Source of the DNA: Viridothelium virens
Taxonomy: Eukaryota; Ascomycota; Dothideomycetes; Trypetheliales; Trypetheliaceae
Length of the DNA: 64,000 bases
Reading direction: 5' to 3'
Assembly (NCBI GenBank): GCA_010094025.1
Contig: ML991813.1
Location: 186,001 to 250,000 of the forward strand
The notes beneath the pieces were generated by a model that was not told the origin of the DNA, made no database searches, and worked only from the letters and a program-made list of their open reading frames with translations. A program made the position numbers and the translations under genes. Below, one piece after another: positions 22,127 to 32,987 of the stretch (positions are counted from its first letter, which is position 1; each line of letters opens with the position of its first letter).

Positions 22127-24014
22127 TCACATACTCTTCCAATCATTCGTAAGCTCCCACGCATACGCCACCCGATACACCTTCTCCTCTCCCCACCACG
22201 GTCCCACAATCTGCATACTCGTCGGCAACTTCACCCCTTCCTTCCCCACCCCCGGCCCCTCCTCCACCTCCAACATCCCCACCGGCAGCGCCAACGCGGG
22301 ATGCCCCGTCGCATTAAACGGACACGTATTCCCCGTCAACCCCAACTGCCTCTCCACGCTCTCCACCGGGCCCGCCCCCTCCCGCGGATGACTCCTCGCC
22401 AAGAACGGCAGCGTCGGCGTCAGCAAAACATCATACGTCTTCAGCGCCTCGTCGTAGGCGTCGCGCAGCGCTCGCGACAGATTCGCCGACTTGGCGTACA
22501 GACGCGGGAACCGGCGCAGCGCGTACGCCCCGTTCAGGTGCACCGTGTGCGAGGCCACGTACATCTTGTCCCAGGCGTCTTGCGTGAAGGGCTGGCCGAG
22601 CACCGCATCCAGCCCGAGGAGCGCGTGTGTTCGGCGCCCGAAGGGGCCAGGGTGTCGGTTTAGATGGCCGCCTGGGCGGGAGATGCCGGCCCAGATGAGT
22701 GGGCCTTTGCTGTGGAGCGGGATGGAAACGTGTTCTAGCGTGGCGCCGAGGGTAGTGAGCTGGGAGGCGGCGTGGAGGAAGGTGGCTTTGACGCGGGGAT
22801 CGAGGACGGGGCTGGTGAGGGATTCGGAGATGATGCCGATTTTCCAGCCGTGCAGGTTTTTGGCCATGTTGGGCATTTCGAGGAGGTTGTCGGCGTATTT
22901 GGGCGGGGTGGAGAGGTAGGTGCAGCGGTCGTCAAGGCCATCTGGGCCAGCAATGGCTTGGAGGACTCTTGCGTTGTCGGCGACAGAATTGGTCATTGGG
23001 CCTACATGGTCGTGAGTTGGCTCTCCGCTTCCACATCCCGTGTATGGCACGAGGCCGAAGGTTGGTTTGAGGCCGACGATACCGCAGTTTGCGGACGGGA
23101 TTCGGATGCTTCCGCCTTGATCGGCCCCGATGGCAAAGTCGACTTCTTTGAGAGCCACGAGCACGGCGCTCCCGCTCGAGCTGCCTCCCGCATTGTAACC
23201 TTTGGCGTAAGGATTCTCGACGATACCAGAAGCTGCCGAATGGGATAAGCCGTCGTGGCATAGATTCTCACATGTAGACTTTCCAACAATTTCTCCGCCG
23301 GCTTCAAGTATCCGCGAAACTACAGTCGCATCTATGTCCTGTGAATAAAATCAATAACACTAGCACTAGTCTGATTACTGAGGTATATGACTCAGAATTG
23401 CAACTAGTCAAGGCAATTATTTTCGTACCGGAACATAGTTTGTAAATGAGTCGGTACCATAGGTCATTGGGATGTCCTTGATCGCAATCATGTCCTTGAT
23501 TGCAACGGTTTTTCCGCTTAGGAGCTGATTGTCTCTAGAGGCCTCTTGGTCTTTAATGCTACATTTCACCGCCCATGCGTTGTGACGGTTCTCCTCCGGG
23601 CTTGGCTGATAAACTTCCTCCCTAGGAAAACGGTTGAGGTCCACCTGAGGCAGATAATCTTACCATCGTCAGCGCGAAGTCTTTAAAGATGAAGAAGACA
23701 AGCAAGTGTTTGTAGTTTTCTGGAGGTTATCCCGAGCAGTTCAATTTCTCTAATATGAAGATAAAATGAAATCAATTTTTAAGAGTGTTTTTTTGATGTA
23801 ATTGACGTCGAGTAGACATTCCATCGTCCCTCACCATACCTTCCATTGCCATTATATCCTCCGCCACTTCATGATAGGTAGCCAGCAGTCGACGATAGTC
23901 TTCCTTTTCATGATCTTGTAGTTGGATACCAAGGTCTCGACATGTGGATTGAAGTATGTCTGTAGTGACAGGGTTGTTGTATTTCGGAAGAACAGAAAGC
24001 ATTGGATTCGACAT
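22127..24014 (-). CDS. Amidase (amidase-signature family)
   Basis: Hydrolyses a carboxamide to acid and ammonium; the exact substrate cannot be read from sequence. Exons 24014-23835, 23644-23429 and 23338-22127 give 535 aa, typical for fungal acetamidase-like proteins. The catalytic lysine is in GKTVAIKDMI, the cis-serine in YNAGGSSSGSA, and the nucleophile serine in GADQGGSIRIPSANCG, so the Ser-cisSer-Lys triad is complete. The second intron (23428-23339) is clear. The first (23834-23645, 190 bp) is less certain: its acceptor with a CTGAC branch point is good, but the donor could differ by a few residues or hide a micro-exon. It faces cyanamide hydratase tail to tail. Confidence 0.88.
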
Positions 24015-24668
24015 GATCTGTGAATGCCAAAAAAGTCTTACGTGTTAACGTGGGATGGAGGTTGGCCGATAAATGTTGTTGACTTAATAGATATGGATGC
24101 CTAATGACTTATCTTCTATCCTCAAGACTGATTGGCAATAGCTAGATACCAAAGGCGATCTGTCGAGCCTGAGACTGTGCATCGGTTACGGAGTATTCTG
24201 GCCCGAATTTGGTGGTTTCTCATGCGCTGTGGGCTCGACGAGGCTCGATGCCTAACTGGGTATAGGGGAAGTAGGGTAGTAAGACTTTCACCTCCTTAAT
24301 CTTGGAGATCATTAAATAGTCCTCTATAGCTAAGATAAAATTACAGAGCTTTGAGTCCGATGCAGCTACCTCCAAATTTGACACGATTCATATGCAGGAC
24401 GCATAAAATGCGGCATCGTTCTCAAACGGCCAGAGCTACTCTATCCTGGTGTCTCTACGGCGCAGAAAAGATGCTGACTTTAGACATGTCGCAGAACAAA
24501 GAGACTACCAGTCACGCGGCTGACAGAAAAACGGAGACTCCTTTCTCGTGTATCTACGTGTATCTCGGTCGGGTCGAGTCAGCGTTTTTCTGTTAACCGT
24601 GTGCCAGCCAACCTAAGTATGTCAACTGATGATCTCAAGAAGCTCAGATAGGCAGTGCTAGTAGCGCA
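24015..24668. promoter_or_regulatory. Divergent region, amidase / P450 remnant
   Basis: About 650 bp upstream of both genes. It carries a TACGGAGTA motif at 24187-24195. No ORF of interest. Confidence 0.4.
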
Positions 24669-26109
24669 ATGGCCTCCAGTCTTTTGCTCTTTACCTCCAC
24701 TGCAGTCCTTCTGGTACTGGCACTCATCTACCTGAAGACAAGAGGATTCTTAGCATTCCTCCGAAGAAGCCAGGAAACAGGCTGCTATGTGGCACGTACG
24801 TATCCGCATTTCGGTAAATCCTCTCAGAGAGCCAGAATCAGTGCGCAAGTCCTTGGAAATGGTATTTTCATGGCAGAGGGTCCGCAATGGAAACACTCAA
24901 GGAGCATCATCAAGCCTATTTTTGCCAAAGCGGAGGTTGGAAGTATGACGATGATGGCAAAACATGTGAATCACTTCTTGGCATTGCCACCTCGAGATTC
25001 GAGCGAATTCGATATTCAGCTGATGCTGAAGAAGCTGGCACGTGACGTTGCGTTGTAGCAAACTATGTGTTAATAATTACATAGTTCCTCGACTTCTCCA
25101 CGGAATTTCTCTTCGGCGAGTCGGTGGATGCTCAGACAGCTGAGGGTGCCGCAACAGGCGAGATTTTCTTCGATCATTGGATGAGACCCTGTTGGGCTGG
25201 AATAAGCGTCGACAAGCTGGCCTGCTCTCATTCCGATACGCCCTCGACAAGACCTGGGTCAAGGCATATACGCAGCTTTACTCGTTCATGGATGCTCGAG
25301 TACATCGAGCACTGGAGCTTACTTCCACATCCATCGGAAGCAAAGTGGAATCTCATGTAGAGGACTCTTCAAATCGATATGTCCTTCTGTACGAACTCGC
25401 GAAGGAAATACGCGATCCAGTATCCCTGCGCTTTGAACTCATAAACGTTTTCTTACCAAGTCGTGATACTACCGCAGCCTTGCTCTCGAACATCTTTTTC
25501 CAGCTCGCACGGCACCGCAAATATTGGACACAATTGCGTGAAACGGCGCTGTCTCTTCCATTCGATCCCGCAGAACCTTCGTCCCTCTCATTCTCGACTC
25601 TAAAATCCCTCCTCCCCTTCCGCCACGTCATCTACGAGACACTCCGTACGCTCGGTCCAGCCGGACGCATTTTCCGTACGGCACGCCGTGATACAACTCT
25701 ACCGCGCGGTGGAGGACCGGATGGCAGGGCCCCGGTGTTCGTGCCCCGAGGTGTCACTGTCTGCTCGCTAACGTATCACATCCACCACGATAAAGACATT
25801 TGGGGGACTGACGCTGATGAATTCCTGCCGGAGAGGTGGGAGCAAGGGCCTAAAAATGCATGGCAGTTTGTCCCATTTCTGGGTGGCCCGAGAATTTGCC
25901 CTGCCCAACAACAAGTGATGATACAAGCGACATATTTATTACTGAGAATGGTCAGGGAATTCGAATGGATTCAAAATCGCGATGAGGTCTGGGAGTACGT
26001 GGAACTGCAGAGGATGGCAGTTGAGAGTCGCAGGGGGGTCAAGATCGCTTTAGGGTCAACCTCTCCAGTCTGCCCAAGTGAACAAAGTAGTCCAGCGGTC
26101 TCTTCATGA
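24669..26109 (+). pseudogene. Decayed cytochrome P450 (CYP52/CYP539-like)
   Basis: Microsomal P450 of the alkane/fatty-acid hydroxylase type by sequence. An N-terminal anchor (SLLLFTSTAVLLVLALIYL) is followed by RSQETGC, then a jump to GNGIFMAEGPQWKHSRS. Roughly 50 residues normally found between these blocks are missing. The first frame stops near 25058; STEFLFGES resumes near 25090 and the protein changes frame again around 25150-25170. The C-terminal half (about 25177-26109) is one frame with YETLRTLG (ExxR), PDEF/PERW-like DEFLPERWE and the heme loop FLGGPRICPAQQ. The I-helix reads PSRDTT where AGRDTT is usual, and the heme loop has CPA for CxG. A 38-bp intron could rescue the first break but is too short to trust. 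Several lesions together suggest a pseudogene. Confidence 0.75.
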
Positions 26110-27115
26110 TCTTGTAGCTCCGTTCTACCGCGAGCTCTCATGCGCGGGAGGCTCGAATGGAATGGCAATGATTCACTAAGTCCTATGCTCTATATATCGT
26201 CGTTTGACACTGACGTCATAAAACCATACAAGAGTCTGATGGAGGTTACGATGCAATTTGCAACCGCAATCATCACAATCTCAGTACGAACGGCTCCTTT
26301 TTCGGAGAAGAAGGATGAGGCTATCGAGCAGGGCAATCATTAGATTCTTGTTGGACGACCTTATTCCCGCTAAGTACTCTTCTAAAATTTCTTGGAATAC
26401 CGCTGGGGATCCTCGGTCGGGGGCTAGTAAAGACTACTCGAGTGTCCTCACCCTTTGGTTCCATCTATTTCATGACCTACCTGCGTCGGCCTGGCTGTCG
26501 AAAGAGGACATATGAGATGCAGTGCCTCAGCTCGTGTCTTTCCTAAGCTTCACGCATCATTGATCCTCTCTTTAAAATTGGTTAAGTCTTCACAGATCCT
26601 CTACTTAGACCATTTCCTACTTCCGCATTCCCGTAGACTGAGCACACTCATTAGGAGACGAAATTTCATCGAACTGTCTTTCCTAACTTTCTGATAAATA
26701 GTGCGGAAAAGACGACGGAGAATAGTACCGTGGTTTTCTCCCGCTTCGGGATCCCCCACCCCAGCATCCCAGTCTCGAGGAGTTTGTGGCCTAGGAGATA
26801 GTGCCACCGGCGCGGATATGCCTGTGTGGGAATGCTTCTCACCAAGCCTCGGGAGAAAATTCGCCGCAGGCGATCGCTCAACACTTTGCGACTTATACGA
26901 TAGTACGGCCGGTAAATCTACCCTATCATCTCAAAGGCCGTCCTTTTCTATCTGCATCATCTCGGCACGCACTTCCGACAGCAGGTTTCACAGAGAAATA
27001 CTGGGCCGTTGACTAGTCCACAAATTTTCAACATGGCAAACCTATCCTCTTCTTCAGCCAAGCTTGCTAGGCAGTTCCTGACTTCTCAAACATCTCCTAA
27101 ATTCGTCCTTTACCC
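26110..27115. other. Intergenic, no gene seen
   Basis: About 1 kb between the P450 remnant and the MFS gene. Only short frames without family features. Presumed MFS promoter in the last few hundred bases. Confidence 0.45.
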
Positions 27116-28906
27116 ATGACGCGTGCTCAACAAAAGGCTGAAGAGGGCCTCCATGATCAGACAAACTTGCTTCAAGGCAGCGCACTTATTTTCACCTTTT
27201 GTGTTCTTGCTTTCGGGCTATTGTTCTGCTTCATTGACCAAAATGGCCTTGCCGTCACCCTGCCTCAGGTGGGAAAGGACCTCGACGCTTCGGATAAGAT
27301 ATCGTGGGCAGGCACAAGTAATCTCATTGCCAATACTACATTTCAGGTTCTGTACGGAAGGTTGAGCGATTTGTTCGGACGTAAAATCGTCATCACAAGC
27401 TGCTTCGTCCTACTGTCGTTCTCCGACCTAGTCTGTGGGTTCGCCGTTAATAGTACAATGCTATTCGTGTTCAGAGGACTTGCGGGTGTCGCAACTGGAG
27501 GCGTGATGTCACTCGGTATGATGATAGTCAGTGATATTGTAACCCTCGAACAGCGCGGTAACTATCAGGGGATACTGGGAAGCATGGTGGGCTTGGGAAA
27601 CATTGCCGGACCGTTGCTTGCTGCCGCCTTCACGCAAAGAACGACCTGGAGAGCTTTTTTCTGGTTTCTCTCCCCGCTGGCAGCCATTTCTGCGGTCGTT
27701 GACTGGCTTATGCTTCCAAACAACATGCCTAAAGGCAACTTCCGCGAGAACTTGAAGAAGATTGACTACTTGGGCGTGATTACCGGTTCTTCAGGCATGA
27801 TTCTTCTGCTCATACCTATCTCTGGAGGAGGCACATACTTCCCGTGGGACTCAGCCCTTGTCATTGGAATGCTGGTCGCAGGTGGAGTCATGACCATGGT
27901 CTTTATTCTGATTGAGTGGAAAGTGGCCGAACTACCTATGATGCCCGTATACTTATGGAAAAACACTCCTGTGGCCGCTCTTCTCGTGCAAAGCTTTTTG
28001 ATGGGAATACCATTTTATGCATACGTCTGGTTTGCTCCTCTGTATTTTCAAAACGTAAAAGGCCAAAGTCCTATAATGTCGGCAGTCTACACAATTCCTC
28101 TTGTTGGGGCCCAAGCGATAGCGTCAACCTGCAGCGGACGCTACATTTCGAAGTACAAACGCTACGGGGAGGTCCTATGGGCTGGCTTTGCCTTATTCAC
28201 CCTCGGAGGCGGCTTGGTCTGCATGTGGGGTCGGTCAACAAGCATCGCTCTGATTGTGATTTATTTCATAATCATGGGTATTGGAACTGGCTTCGTGCTT
28301 CAGCCTATGCTTGTCGCTTTACAAGCGCATTGCACAAAGGCGCATAGAGCGATCGTCATTAGCAATAGAAATGTACTTCGCAGTTCAGGAGGAGCTGTTG
28401 GTTTGGCCATGGCAGCTGCAGTCCTTCAAAATGCGCTGAAGAGCGCATTGCCACCAGAGCTCAAATATCTTGGAGCCTCCGCGTACACCGCACCGGATGT
28501 CTCGCGATTTACACCTGCTGACCAGAACTCGATACTAGACGCATACTCATCGGCAAGCCGAGCGGTGTGGATAAGTTTGTGTCCATTCCCTGCTGCCTGT
28601 CTATTGTTGTGCGTCTTGGTAAAAGACCGAGGATTGACCAGGCCAGATGAGAAAGCCCAGGCAGATGCTGCAGCACAGCAAACCAAAGAAGGTCCCGATC
28701 CTGAAAAAGGACAGTCTACGAATGAAATTATGGTTGCAACCAGTATGGATGGAGACAAGAAGGACCATGATTTGGCGGAGGGCCATGGGTCGTCGGAAGG
28801 ATCTGAAAAGCTTGCAAGGAATTCGTCTCAAAGTGGTCTAGCTGGCCAGGAAAAGATATCAACATCCAATGATGCATCAGCAGCGGAGGCATCAAGATCG
28901 CCTTGA
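27116..28906 (+). CDS. MFS drug-efflux-type transporter (DHA2-like, 14 TM)
   Basis: Proton-coupled exporter of the plasma membrane by family. Single exon of 596 aa. Hydrophobic segments fit about 14 TM helices between residues 20 and 515. The loop 2-3 motif reads GRLSDLFGRKIV and the region after TM4 has SDIVTLEQRGNYQGILGS, a signature of fungal DHA2 and toxin pumps. A charged hydrophilic tail of about 80 residues follows (many Asp, Glu, Lys, Ser). It sits beside the P450 remnant, and its stop lies only 14 bp from the stop of the convergent patatin-like gene, so the two transcripts must overlap at their 3' ends. The substrate is unknown. Confidence 0.92.
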   Translation: MTRAQQKAEEGLHDQTNLLQGSALIFTFCVLAFGLLFCFIDQNGLAVTLPQVGKDLDASDKISWAGTSNLIANTTFQVLYGRLSDLFGRKIVITSCFVLLSFSDLVCGFAVNSTMLFVFRGLAGVATGGVMSLGMMIVSDIVTLEQRGNYQGILGSMVGLGNIAGPLLAAAFTQRTTWRAFFWFLSPLAAISAVVDWLMLPNNMPKGNFRENLKKIDYLGVITGSSGMILLLIPISGGGTYFPWDSALVIGMLVAGGVMTMVFILIEWKVAELPMMPVYLWKNTPVAALLVQSFLMGIPFYAYVWFAPLYFQNVKGQSPIMSAVYTIPLVGAQAIASTCSGRYISKYKRYGEVLWAGFALFTLGGGLVCMWGRSTSIALIVIYFIIMGIGTGFVLQPMLVALQAHCTKAHRAIVISNRNVLRSSGGAVGLAMAAAVLQNALKSALPPELKYLGASAYTAPDVSRFTPADQNSILDAYSSASRAVWISLCPFPAACLLLCVLVKDRGLTRPDEKAQADAAAQQTKEGPDPEKGQSTNEIMVATSMDGDKKDHDLAEGHGSSEGSEKLARNSSQSGLAGQEKISTSNDASAAEASRSP

Positions 28907-28920
28907 GGTACTTTCAGCAT

Positions 28921-30823
28921 CTAGCTCCCACCCAAGCTCCGAGTCCTGGCCTTCTTCCTTGACTCATTCATCTTCCTTGGAGCGCTTACAGACACCGAGT
29001 CTAAAGGTTTCCTTCGTCTCACAAGCTGATAACCTCGGTCAAGCTCGACTTCAATAGCACATCGCACCTTGAGTGCCGCTATGGCAGGCCAGACACTGCG
29101 TTCTCCGCGATGGATCCAATAATTGACTCTTTCGGCCGTAGGATTCTCCAAAAGCTTGATAAAATCACTTGGAAAGAGGTCGGGCACCACTGTCAGATTT
29201 GCGCCGGGAATGTTCTCGTCCAGGAGGAATCGTCGAATGCTGGACGGTAGGCACCCTAGAGAGTCCAGTTGATGAAGCCGATGTTGTAGCTCTAAGACCA
29301 TCAATCGGATCAGCCCCATGGACAGCAGAGCTCCTTTGCCAAAGTATCTCGGATTTGGATGATGCATGTCGGAGCGGAGGAAGGGGGCAATGTAAGGTCG
29401 AGCTTGAGATACCATGAAGTGGTTACAGTTGAAGAGTTCGCCAATCCGAGCGAGCGGCGATTCTCTGTCTGTATAAGTTGCCTGCGTCCAGGGCTTAAAT
29501 GTTGCTTCCTGAGCTGAGGTCCATGGAACAACGTCTCCGTGCTCATCTTTACACTTTAACTTGACGGGTGAATAAAGAGGGTCGGCTGCGTTGGATGCGA
29601 GAGCAGCAGACCAAATTAGCTACCCTCAGATTAGTAACGCATCTGCCTTTGAGAGATTCAATGGACGCCTACCACATTCGGCGCAGTCAAATAATTGAGC
29701 AAATTAGGGACGCCGCCGCCCGTTGTCGACACAGTGATATTGAGGACCCTTTTTGTTCTGGCATAGGCTTCTTCGAAGGTGATATCTCCTACATTCGCAC
29801 GAACGCACTGCTCCAGTACTCCCACGTCAAGAAAATAGCCGTCCCTCATAAAGCGCTTGATGCGTCTCTGTAGGGTAGCCCACCACCCTGTTTTCTTAAC
29901 ATTTGGTCCATCAGTCGTTGCAGCTGGGACATAGAAGGCAGACAGATCGATGCCTTCGCCACTAAGGAATTGAAGTAGCTCATCCTCAGTGTGAACGCCA
30001 ACTAGAGCAGCTATAAGAGCGCCTGTGGCCGTGCCAGCGACAATACGAGGGAGCAGGCCTCTCAGATGCAACGCTTTGACGACACCTAGATGGCAAAGAC
30101 CAAAGATGGATCCCCCTTGCAGAACCAGTGCTGATCGCCCAAAGGCTTGTCGAGTGTCATGTAGCAAGTCAAGCTTGGCTTGGTTGTTAAGTCCTGAGTC
30201 GAGCACGTTCGATGTTGGGAAAGCAGTCACATAGCCAATTGCAAGTGCTACTTGGGTGATGTAGTCTTCGATGAGCAGTTTGGTTCCAGCATACGCACGA
30301 TTGAAGAGTCTAGGTGCCGTTATATTACCTAGGTTACGCACCAGGCCAGAACGTAGTAAATTGACAAGAGTCAGAATGTCGTTGTCTTCACGCGCCTCGA
30401 TGATACCTTGTAGACGTTCATAAATGAGCCGGTAATCGTAGAATTTGCTAGCTGGGTTTTGACGCCTGTGTAGGATGCCGTTAGGATCAGCGACGTTTCT
30501 GGCGATTGAGCACGCTGTCAGGGAGGATGGAGTACCAAAGATCATTGCCAAGAATCTCATCCAGCTGGAAAGCTGCGGCCTCCCATTCTTCAAACGTCTT
30601 GGCCTCAGAAATGATCTCGAATAGCAGCTCCTTGGAAGTCTTCTTGGTCCACCAATTGTATAGCCTCTACGTCATAAATGCTTTGTCAGTATTATTATTA
30701 CACAATAGACCAAACAAGATGGAGCAGGAAGTCATCAAGTACCAGCTGCCAGAAGAACGCAACCTCAAAGAGGATGCCTGAAATCGACTGAAGCATGCCG
30801 AAGAAACTTCGTTGTCCTAACAT
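28921..30823 (-). CDS. Patatin-like (Tgl3/4/5-type) protein lacking the catalytic dyad
   Basis: Fold of the fungal triacylglycerol lipase and lysophospholipid acyltransferase family (DUF3336 plus patatin). Exons 30823-30711, 30664-30536, 30465-29673 and 29619-28921 give 577 aa; introns are 46, 70 and 53 bp. An N-terminal hydrophobic segment (about residues 13-37) precedes LYNWWTKKTS and FYDYRLIYERL of DUF3336. The patatin core starts at LVLQGGSIFGLCHLGV. The nucleophile elbow should be GxSxG but reads GTATG, with Ala227 (codon 30029-30027) in place of Ser. The second dyad residue, Asp of a DGS-like site before LPM, is replaced by WTQATYTD near residue 391. The rest (NHFMVSQARPYIAPFLRSD) is well kept and the frame is open, so this looks like a conserved pseudoenzyme rather than a wreck. 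It is divergent from GLE1 by 242 bp. Confidence 0.86.
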
Positions 30824-31065
30824 TTCTGGAGAGGACAAGAAACATTACGTCTATAGCGCTATAGAGCTGTACACTTCTTGTGTGAGATGCAAGCCCATGG
30901 TGTCGCAGACAAAGAAAGACCCGACAAACTGGAAAGGAAGCAAGCAGGGCAGGGGCAGGGTCTCCCGGCCCGCGATTGAAGCAGCTCCTCTAAATTTCTG
31001 GACACTTACTCCCGCTTCGCGTCGCAAGTGTGCAAGGGCGTTCCCGCACCTTGAGTTTGATAGGA

Positions 31066-32721
31066 ATGGATCAAACCAAGGAAAGAGGCAAGCAGGATGA
31101 TCCTTCGAGTTTTTTTGAGGATATGTTCACCAGACTTTGTATCGACGAACAGCGAACCTTCGCAACAGAACTCGATGTCCTAGATCGGAGGTCTTCCAAA
31201 TTACACCACGAGCTTTTGGAAGCCTCCCGAAAAGCGCATGAGCAAGTCTACAGAGCAGCAGAAGCCGAGCGAATACGCGCCGAAGAGCTCGAGCGGAGAG
31301 AAAGGCTTCAAAGAATCACAAAGCCTCCAGATCCTCTTCCTCCACCGCCAGCTCCACCCTCTCCTCCCGCGCACCCTGCTCCGGCTCCAGTGCAAACGCC
31401 ATTCCCAGCCACTCCAGCTCCTTCAGTTACTCCAGCTCCTCCGGCTAGTTCGGTTACTTCAGCTTCTTTGCAGTTTGCGCCTTCCAATCTCACAACCGCT
31501 GCGCCAGCTCAACAACCACTCTCCTTCTCACGAGCAGCCCCGGTACCTGCCAAACCTAGTCCTTCAAGCGAAAAGGCTTTTCAAGATCCGGTCAAGACTC
31601 AGCAAGCATCAGAACAAGTTTCTCTGTCTCAACATGCATTATCTTCCGATCGACAGAGAATTGAGCAAAATCAGAACCTGCCGGGCAAGAAATCTCCAGC
31701 ACTGTCGGCGCCACCGGCAGAGCCTCCGAAGATCCAGGTCAATGGGATTTCTAGGACCACTACAGATCGAAGGGTGCGATCTGCTGAGTCGACTCATGAA
31801 CAATTTCTCGACATCCACCAGCGACTCAAAGAGATGCGCAGAAGTGTCGTATCGTACTGTAAACAGAATCCCCAAGCGAAAGGGAAATTGGGAGACATGA
31901 GAAGGGATATCAATACGAGAGTTGGCCAGCTCAGCACGGACAAGGCCGCCAACAAGAAGGCCATCGAGAGAATACAAATGACGCTGACCGAAGCACGCCG
32001 GATTCAAGAGCCCAAAGTTGATATGGCCAAATTCCTCATTACACCTCCAAAACCTATGATGCTCGAGTCTGGAGTCTTTGCCTATCTGCTCAGTATCTTA
32101 TCTAAAAAGATCATTGCCCAGCTTGCGGAAGAAGCTGGCCGCGATACGAAGCGGGCAGAACCTATCGGTACGATGGCCGCCACAGTTTTTTCTACGGATT
32201 CCTTAAAACTGGAGGGCCAGCCACTTGTAGACATCCTCGTCGCCAAGTACCATGTTGTCTGTCCCGTCCTTTTCGGTATACGTGGGAACGAGGAAACCAA
32301 GAATGGCCGAAGGCGTTTGGGCTGGTTAGAAGAGGACAAAGGGAGTGGCAGGTACATTTCCGAAAATGCGCACAACGACCGCATGACCGGGTTAGGAGCT
32401 GGCTATGCTTCTCTGAGCCTACGCGACTTCTCGAAGAGTACGAGAAGGAATCCTTATCCGAGCTATCATTTTTGGCGAGCGCTATCTCGAATACTCAACA
32501 CGCCACCGCGAGAGATCACAACGACGCACGTTGTAATACTTAGGGGTATGCTTGAAAATTACATCCCTAGATTCATCCGATTCTATGGTCATCCGGGATA
32601 CGTGGCCTTAAGGAAAGCTCTGAACGAGTTCCCTGCACATGCGCCACAGGGACCAGCATTGTCTTCATTGAAGGTGCTGAAGGATATTTTGAAGAGAGAT
32701 GAGCACCTGACGATCACATAA
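31066..32721 (+). CDS. GLE1: mRNA export factor Gle1
   Basis: Nucleoporin-associated activator of the DEAD-box helicase Dbp5, acting with inositol hexakisphosphate on the cytoplasmic face of the pore. One exon, 551 aa from the ATG at 31066; codons before it have only non-ATG starts. Residues 10-95 form a charged coiled coil (HEQVYRAAEAERIRAEEL), followed by a Pro/Ala-rich linker (about 100-240). The C-terminal helical Gle1 domain (about 255-545) includes LAEEAGRDTKRAEPIGT, FGIRGNEETKNG, YPSYHFWRALSRILN and FIRFYGHPGYVAL. It shares its 242-bp upstream region with the patatin-like gene. Confidence 0.92.
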   Translation: MDQTKERGKQDDPSSFFEDMFTRLCIDEQRTFATELDVLDRRSSKLHHELLEASRKAHEQVYRAAEAERIRAEELERRERLQRITKPPDPLPPPPAPPSPPAHPAPAPVQTPFPATPAPSVTPAPPASSVTSASLQFAPSNLTTAAPAQQPLSFSRAAPVPAKPSPSSEKAFQDPVKTQQASEQVSLSQHALSSDRQRIEQNQNLPGKKSPALSAPPAEPPKIQVNGISRTTTDRRVRSAESTHEQFLDIHQRLKEMRRSVVSYCKQNPQAKGKLGDMRRDINTRVGQLSTDKAANKKAIERIQMTLTEARRIQEPKVDMAKFLITPPKPMMLESGVFAYLLSILSKKIIAQLAEEAGRDTKRAEPIGTMAATVFSTDSLKLEGQPLVDILVAKYHVVCPVLFGIRGNEETKNGRRRLGWLEEDKGSGRYISENAHNDRMTGLGAGYASLSLRDFSKSTRRNPYPSYHFWRALSRILNTPPREITTTHVVILRGMLENYIPRFIRFYGHPGYVALRKALNEFPAHAPQGPALSSLKVLKDILKRDEHLTIT

Positions 32722-32987
32722 TACATGTGTGGGCACAAGCGGTGGTTGAAATCTGGGCGACGTTATGCGATACTTGAAAGTGATGAAGCATAGAATTGAA
32801 CACGGCTTGATTTCTCTGCAGATGTTCGTTGTACAGCCATGTTTTGGTGTGGAACTTTTCTGCATAAGGTATCACTCGGAAGCATAGGGTTTGATGGGAG
32901 TCGCTCAAGATTAGGTCTAGATACCCAGACGCAATTTTAAATTAAAAGCATTGAAGCTATCTTCTTCTAACGCGAGAGCATTACCAC

